A stretch of 64,000 bases of DNA, taken from the NCBI GenBank assembly GCA_037074615.1, contig CM073515.1, positions 17,321,001 through 17,385,000 of the forward strand, given 5' to 3'. This document shows, in pieces, positions 58,562-64,000 of this stretch. The stretch is from Leucaena leucocephala (lineage: Eukaryota; Streptophyta; Magnoliopsida; Fabales; Fabaceae). Every line of letters starts with the position of its first letter. Positions within the stretch are counted from its first letter, which is position 1. The position numbers and the translations under genes were made by a program. The notes beneath the pieces are model-generated. The model made no database searches and was not told where the DNA came from. It saw nothing but the letters and a program-made list of their open reading frames with translations.

Positions 58562-58890
58562 GCCGAAATAGAGACGAAGAGGACGAATTCTTGAGAAAGT
58601 CCTGGAGGGACAAGAGACGCTAGCACGTCGTTCATGGTTGGAACACTGTTCGTGTGGATACCAGTAGAGGAAGCTGACTTGAGTCATCGACTTCTTGCGA
58701 TCAGAAAGGGAGCATGAGCCGTGGAAGTCATGAGAAGCTGTGAACGTCATGACCAGAAGCTGTGGAAGTCGCTGAGGAACACTGAGGGTAATGCTTCTTT
58801 CCACTTGACTTAAACACATACGGTAGATCTTGGCAAGGAATGGAAAAATTTTTAAATTAATTTCCGCTGCGTGTCTTCCAATTCCTTACA
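58562..58890 (+). repeat. 3' LTR of the Copia element, last part
   Basis: This corresponds to 42748-43070 of the 5' LTR, with a small insertion near 58727 (GAAGTCATGAGAAGC). It ends CAATTCCTTACA. The GTAGA duplication follows at 58891. Confidence 0.92.
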
Positions 58891-58895
58891 GTAGA

Positions 58896-60415
58896 TATGG
58901 TAATTATGCTAATAAGAGTTGATAATGGTGTCCTCTTCTCTTTTCTTTTTCTTCCACTCTATTTTTTTTAGTGCAATATGCTTCTTTTCTCTTCTTCTTT
59001 TATTTGGCACCTCATTCATGGAAGCTGCGACACAATAACACAACAATAATGAATTTTTTACATAAATAAAAAAATTTATTTCAAAATGATGTTTATGCAC
59101 ATATTACTTGCTATAAAAATGATAAAAACAAAAAGTGATGGGTTCAAGAGGGGGTGACTAAGGATGTAATATGTAGTGAGCTTGTGTTTGGGATAAAAGG
59201 GTTTAGAAAGAATGCCACTATTATGTCCAATTCATAGATGCGCAAGTAATTCTGAACTCAGAGTCAAGACAAGTTCTAGAGGATATAAACCAATTGAATA
59301 ATCACTCGTATATAGAATTTAAAGACGAGAATCCTTCCAACAAAGATTTTGATCTAGATTGCTTATAAGCTAAAGTCTCCAATAATGTTCATCATTCACT
59401 AGGCATTAAAACACTTATCACAACTGAAAACCCTCTAAACGATGATTTACAAGTTTCAAAGTAATCACTTAGAACCATGTGATAATCCAAATCTAACAGC
59501 AAAAGCTTAAGTGTTTCAAATTCAATTCCCAAGATTTTCCAAAAAATTCAAGTGAGGCAATGGTTTATAGGAGCTAAAATGGTTTTGAAATAAGGGAACA
59601 ATGAGTCATTTGTGAAAGTATTTTAGTAGTCCAAAAGGGATCCTTCTATACAACTTTGCATAAGGCAAAGAGAAGGTAATTGGACATTTTTTAAACATAG
59701 GTTGCGACTAAAAATAGTGGAGGTCGTGACCACTTGTCACAGGGGTGCATGCTCAAGATTTTCAAGACATTTAGTCTCGACCACGGAATGTACCTTTCAA
59801 GACACAAATACACAGAGAGGAATATCCCAAAACATGTTTTCATGCTAATACCTTTCTAGTTATCAACACAGTTTAAAGTGGGGATCCAATTTTCAGCAAT
59901 TCATCACACATTAAGATCAAAAAAGAAAAAATTTGTGATGAAAGATTGGATTAATCGAAGAATGTCACATTGAGTAGCATAGAAACACACATTGAGTATC
60001 ACAGAAGCAAAAACATCTCCCCTACACTTAAACTTGACAGTTTCCTCACTGTCAACAGAACTAAAGTAGAAAAGATCACAATCACTTTGTAAAATTAATC
60101 AAATCTAGCTCCAAAATAGCAAGTAGCCTAATCACTCAATGCAAATTAACAGTTCAGCACACAGTCACATTCAAGTCATGAAAGCAATACTAATAAGGCA
60201 AAGATAATAGGATGGGTAAGCTAAGATCATGCATGTGAGTGTGTAAGTTCCATAGAGAACAATTAATGAGTAAGTGACACATGGACAGTAACTGGTTGTT
60301 ATTTAAAACAAAAAGACACCTAGAATAAACAGAAATAAATAAAGAATGAGATAGGAAAGCAAAACAATTAACTAGTTCTACTGGTTCATCCCTTTCCAAT
60401 CATCAAACCAACATG
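58896..60415 (-). other. 3' region of element I, second part
   Basis: This continues from 41215 across the Copia insertion and matches element C 28460-30060 in reverse. No supported frame is found. Palindrome-type 8-mers lie at 59701, 59723, 59774 and 59796, two pairs each 22 bp apart with a pair distance of 73. The small frames here (58909-59100, 60190-60399) are not conserved. Confidence 0.75.
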
Positions 60416-61360
60416 TCAAGCATATACTACATTAGGCAAATTTGTAAAAGGCAAGAGATAGCAAAGGGACAACTTGGCCTCAAAGGGCGGTGGGAAATCA
60501 TAAAACTTTGAGAAATGGTTGTTTGATTGGAAGGTTTTTCCTATTACCCTCTCTTTTGACTTCAGCATTCCATAATCGCGTATCTTATGCTGAGATTCGT
60601 CCAAGTTTGTCTTGAATTTTCCCTCTTTAAACTTGAACTTGCCCAACTGTAGTTGGCATGTAGCAGCAATAGACTTGGGAAGTTTTTCCTTCATATCCTT
60701 CGTATATTCCCTATAGTTGCTATTATCTAGCTTGTGTAGATCCTCCAATTTATCATCTGCTTCCCCAAGTGTCGCACCAAGCTGAGATTGGTCTGTGACT
60801 GCAATATACTTGGGATCATTATTTTCCATACCTATATTATTATAGATTAAATCTTTCAAAAACCTTAAGGTATGAGATGTAATTTTGGAATAAGAATAAG
60901 CGTGAGAAGAGTTAGAATGTATTGGCCCTTTAACCAAAATAGTATAGTGTGGAACTGAAGGAGTTTGGAGTTCCCTGGTTGCATCTGGCATTATTGGTCA
61001 TGACCTTTCAGCTTCTCATCATGACTCCAGTTGGCAGGGTGTGTCTCTGGAACTTGTTGTCGTAACCTGTTCATCTTTAAGTAGTGGTTTGGGGTCACAT
61101 AAAAGCTGTCCCTCAGCAGATTGGTGTTTAGTCACGATATCTTCATCTTCGTGTCGTGACTGCTCATCTCTGGAGTCTTGTGTCATGACCTTAAACCCAT
61201 TGAGTCGCGACTCAGATTCATAGTGAGTCTCATATTGATGTTTCATCAAGATGTGCAGGTCATTTAGTAATGACCTTGGGTCACAGAAACTCGACCCTTC
61301 TTTAATTATTATACTTCCAACTTCCAAAACATCTTGGGATCTTACAAAATCACTCAACAA
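60416..61360 (-). pseudogene. Element I linker joined to the integrase tail (pol deleted)
   Basis: Reading leftwards from 61360, one frame runs through a spacer after protease, is broken by stops near 61004-61020, and continues as a 191-codon open frame (60991 to 60416). Its last part (LGKFKFKEGKFKT, KERVIGKTFQ, then PPPFEAKLSLCYLL) aligns with the integrase C-terminus and following bases of element C (28330-28500). Reverse transcriptase, RNase H and the integrase core are absent. The middle (GATLGEADDKLEDLHKLDNS, EKLPKSIAATCQLQ) I cannot assign. The stops fall inside decayed palindromes (TCATGA from TCGCGA). It looks like a non-autonomous deletion derivative. Confidence 0.72.
60997..61295. 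repeat. Paired palindromes within the element I linker
   Basis: Well-preserved pairs are GTCACGAT 61131 with GTCGTGAC 61153, and GTCATGAC 61182 with GTCGCGAC 61204, each 22 bp apart. The pair distance of 51 bp (17 codons) keeps the frame. A pair at 60997/61018 is 21 apart. 61059 has no preserved partner. Possible further decayed members lie at 61267 and 61288. Confidence 0.78.
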
Positions 61361-63976
61361 CCCTTTTACAAACGCATTATCCTATCATTATCATGCAAAC
61401 TCAATTCATGTTCATCCCTATTCTCTTCAACAACATAATCAATGGCATTCAAAGCAGTAAAAGTAGAATTATCAGAAGGAAATTTTATAGCTTGATTCAT
61501 CTTGAAGGTTACCACATGCTCTCAAACTTCCATTGTGATGAAACTATGCCTCATACAAATGATGGTCTTGGAAGTTTAGAGGAAAGGTCAGCCTAGGATC
61601 AGAGTACTGTCATTTACTAACTCATTGGACATGTCCAAAACATAGAAATCAGCTAGGAACACTAAGTCCTTGACCTATACTAGAATATCCTTAAGGATTC
61701 CCTTAGGATACCTAATTGACCTATCAGCTAACTGGAGCACTATGCTTGTGTCTCTAAGATTGTTGATACCTAAAGCTTGATATACTAACCAAGGCATTAC
61801 ATTAATGGCTGCCCTATATCTAGTAATACTCCCTTAATAGGAACATTTCCTATAGTGTATGAGATTGTGTCGGATCCTAGGTCTTGGCACTTAACAGGTA
61901 GTTCAGCCTTAAAGAGTGATGACACATTAGCACTCACTTGGATTCTCTCAAGAGGCCTAAACTTCTTTTTATTAGCACACAGTTCCTTCAAAACTTTTAC
62001 ATATGTAGGGTTTCTCTTAAGGAATTTAACCAACGAGATGTTTATTTCTAACTTATTGAATAGAGTATAAGCATCTTTTGCAAAATCAGAGTCAATATTT
62101 TTCTTTCCAGTAAAATAAGAGTTAGGAAAAGGGAGATCTTTTATACTTACCTCCTTACCTTTGTGTATAGAGGCTCCTTACTTGCTCGACTCCGGTTTCT
62201 CCTCAGGTTGCTTTCTTTCATAGGATGGACTTGGTACTGTTGCTACTTCTTCTTGCAGCTTTTGTATCTCCACTTGGGCTTATGAGTTCTCCTCTTAGGT
62301 TGGCTTCTTCATTATAAGCTGTTGTTCTTTAGCAATTTCATATTTCCCAATTTGTACCTATGGCAAAGATGAACTCTCAAATTTAGCATCTTCCATATCA
62401 TGCTCTGGTGTATTAGTTTCCTTAAAATGCACCTTTATGCCACTTCTGAGGAATATAGCATTCAGACCCCTTTGATTAAAGAGAGTATTCGAAGGTATGC
62501 TACCACTGCTCTTTCCTTGAATGTCACTCACTATGTTGAAGACTTGTAAGTGACTTGTGATATTTGCATTCTTGGAACTTAATTCTTCAAGTTTCATGTG
62601 CACATCAACATTATCCTTCTGTATACTTTGAAGGATTAAAGCTATGGAGGTGAATTGACTGTCATTCTCTTTAAGCTTGTTGTCTATATTGGTGATTCTA
62701 CCGTCCATGTTATTTATTTGCGCAGCTATACTCTTCAACAATTGAGAAGTCTCATCTAGCCTTGATGTTAATAAGGTATTAGGGTAAGTTAGAACTATAG
62801 ACATTGCATTATTTTGGTAGTTGCTTGAGGAAGCACCACCTCTCCAACCAAGGTTGATGTATTGGAGTATGGGTCTCTTTTCTGGTATTAATTGTCTCTC
62901 CCTTGATATATTACTGCCACTTCTTCATACTATCTGTCACATGTACTAGTAGCATGCATCATAGAACCGCATGATTCACATCCTTTAACCAAGGCTCGTG
63001 AGGTATCTATTGTATGAACTTGTTTTATGGAATACAGCTCTCTTTCAATCAAATTCATCCTCTTCTCCATTCTATTTCCCAGGGCTACTATTTTAGCTAA
63101 GATCACATTTGAATTACTTGAAGAAGATGTGGGCATTCTCCTTGGATCCCCTGTCTGATAGTCTTTATTGGTCATTTTCTATAATAACGCCCAACTTACT
63201 TGTGGAGTCTTATCTCTCAATGATCCATTTGCTGCAGCATTCAAGGAAACCTAATTATGAGAAAGTAGACCATTAAAGAAAATGTCTACTAAATTAGCCT
63301 TGGTCATGTTGTAGTTAGGGCATCGAGCCAATAGGTTAATAAACCTCGTCCAATACTCATGTAAAGATTCTCCATCTTGTTGTAGAATATTAGTGATCTC
63401 ATTTTTCATTCGAGTGGTCTTTAAAGCTAGAAAAAACTGTTCAAGATACGTTGACTTCAGCTAATCCTATGTAAGAGTAGAGAAATGAGTTGGCAAATTG
63501 TATAACCACTCCTTAGCCTTCCCTTATAAGGTAAAATGGAAACACCTCCTTAAGACATCATCGAGTGCAGTCATTGGAAGCTTCATTGAAGAACATATCA
63601 TATGCATGGTTTGTAAGTACCTGTATGGACATTCTCCTATAAAACCATAAAATTTAGGTAAGGTTGCAATCAAAGTTCCTTTAATCTCAAAATTAGCTTC
63701 TTCAGTATAGAAGCCATAAGGATCATAATTCATATGTGAATATTTAATTTCCCTCACACTTCTATTATCTTATGCACTCATTGGTATTTTATTTTCTCCA
63801 TGCCCATTATGATTAATATCAACCATATTCAGTTCAGTTTTAGACTCTGGAATACTAGAGGAGGAACTAGATTTTGCTTCTTCTTCTCTAAATTCCCTAA
63901 ATTCTCTCTTTAGTTTCCTAAGTTTTCTTTCAATTTCAGGTTCAAAAGGCACTAATGGTTCAGTTCTTTTACGCAT
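61361..63976 (-). pseudogene. Athila-like gag-protease of element I
   Basis: The start ATG at 63976 (MRKRTEPLVPFEPEIERKLR) is supported by alignment with element A (14288). Order: MREIKYSHMNYDPYGFYTEE (63757), gag core in pieces (63300-63500), RMEKRMNLIERELYSIKQVH and a Cys pair CESCGSMMHATSTC (62930-63175), the coiled NNMDGRITNIDNKLKENDSQ (62700), NAIFLRSGIKVHF, then the protease with VLLDIG at about 61818 followed by a one-base loss. Downstream RYPKGILKDI-type sequence runs to 61600. Several stops and shifts occur. It supplied the sense codons that explain stops in the copy at 4743. Confidence 0.85.
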
Positions 63977-64000
63977 GCAATGTAGAAACAATATAGAATA
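63977..64000 (-). other. Leader of element I, cut by the window end
   Basis: Only 24 bases before the gag start are visible. They match the element B leader next to its gag start. The 5' LTR and primer site of element I must lie beyond the window. Confidence 0.6.

Larger units (their letters stand above)
41221..58890 (+). mobile_element. Ty1/Copia retrotransposon with a chromovirus nested in its 3' LTR
   Basis: The 5' LTR is 41221-43070. The 3' LTR is in two parts, 48147-48884 and 58562-58890. The target duplication GTAGA lies at 41216-41220 and 58891-58895. Internal order is gag, protease, integrase, reverse transcriptase, RNase H, the order that defines Copia. The element entered the 3' untranslated region of element I. 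Without the nested chromovirus it is about 8 kb. The frame is broken by stops and shifts. Confidence 0.94.

Overview
The window is plant nuclear DNA made almost entirely of nested LTR retrotransposons. I find no cellular gene, tRNA, rRNA or CRISPR array. The kinds of element (Ty3/Gypsy Athila-like, Ty3/Gypsy chromovirus with a chromodomain, Ty1/Copia, a small hAT-type element), the initiator-Met and Asp tRNA primer sites, and the density of nesting point to a gene-poor, probably pericentromeric block of a flowering plant. The Athila-like elements make a eudicot likely, but the species cannot be told.

Left part (1-11756). Chromovirus-type LTR sequence on the + strand (1-4742) is joined to a + strand Athila-like gag-protease fragment (4743-6101). 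A minus-strand chromovirus LTR with its polypurine side follows (6102-9184), then a short + gag piece head-to-head with the minus-strand gag of Athila-like element B (9284-11296), its leader and its primer site.

Centre (11757-34290). Element B's 5' LTR is split by a well-bounded Athila-like element A (12515-26491, target duplication AGTCC). The reverse transcriptase of A is itself split by a 3.0-kb chromovirus solo LTR (18034-21058, duplication CTTTT). Element B lies against the integrase of a + strand Athila-like element C (27169-28458). The 3' LTR of C is split by solo LTR G (31810-34034), and G carries a GC-rich hAT-type element (32110-32848, 8-bp duplication TCTTTTAG).

Right part (34291-64000). 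After an array of paired palindromes (34938-35226) and a chromovirus LTR (35630-37599), a minus-strand Athila-like element I runs from its 3' LTR at 37600 to gag at the window end. It is a deletion derivative with gag-protease joined to the integrase tail. Its 3' LTR is split by a chromovirus LTR fragment. Its 3' untranslated region is split by a Copia element (41221-58890, duplication GTAGA), whose own 3' LTR is split by chromovirus E (48885-58561).

Order of events read from the nesting: C, then B, then A, then the solo LTR; and I, then Copia, then E. All gag-pol frames are decayed. Most early stops are one transition away from Gln, Trp or Arg codons, as expected of methylated, silenced DNA. 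The best candidates for something undescribed are: a repeated pair of GTCGCGAC palindromes held 22 bp apart, recurring in LTRs, leaders, a coding linker and 3' regions of one Athila-like family; an intact extra 335-codon frame ahead of gag in chromovirus E; and a fold-back structure replacing the 5' LTR of E.
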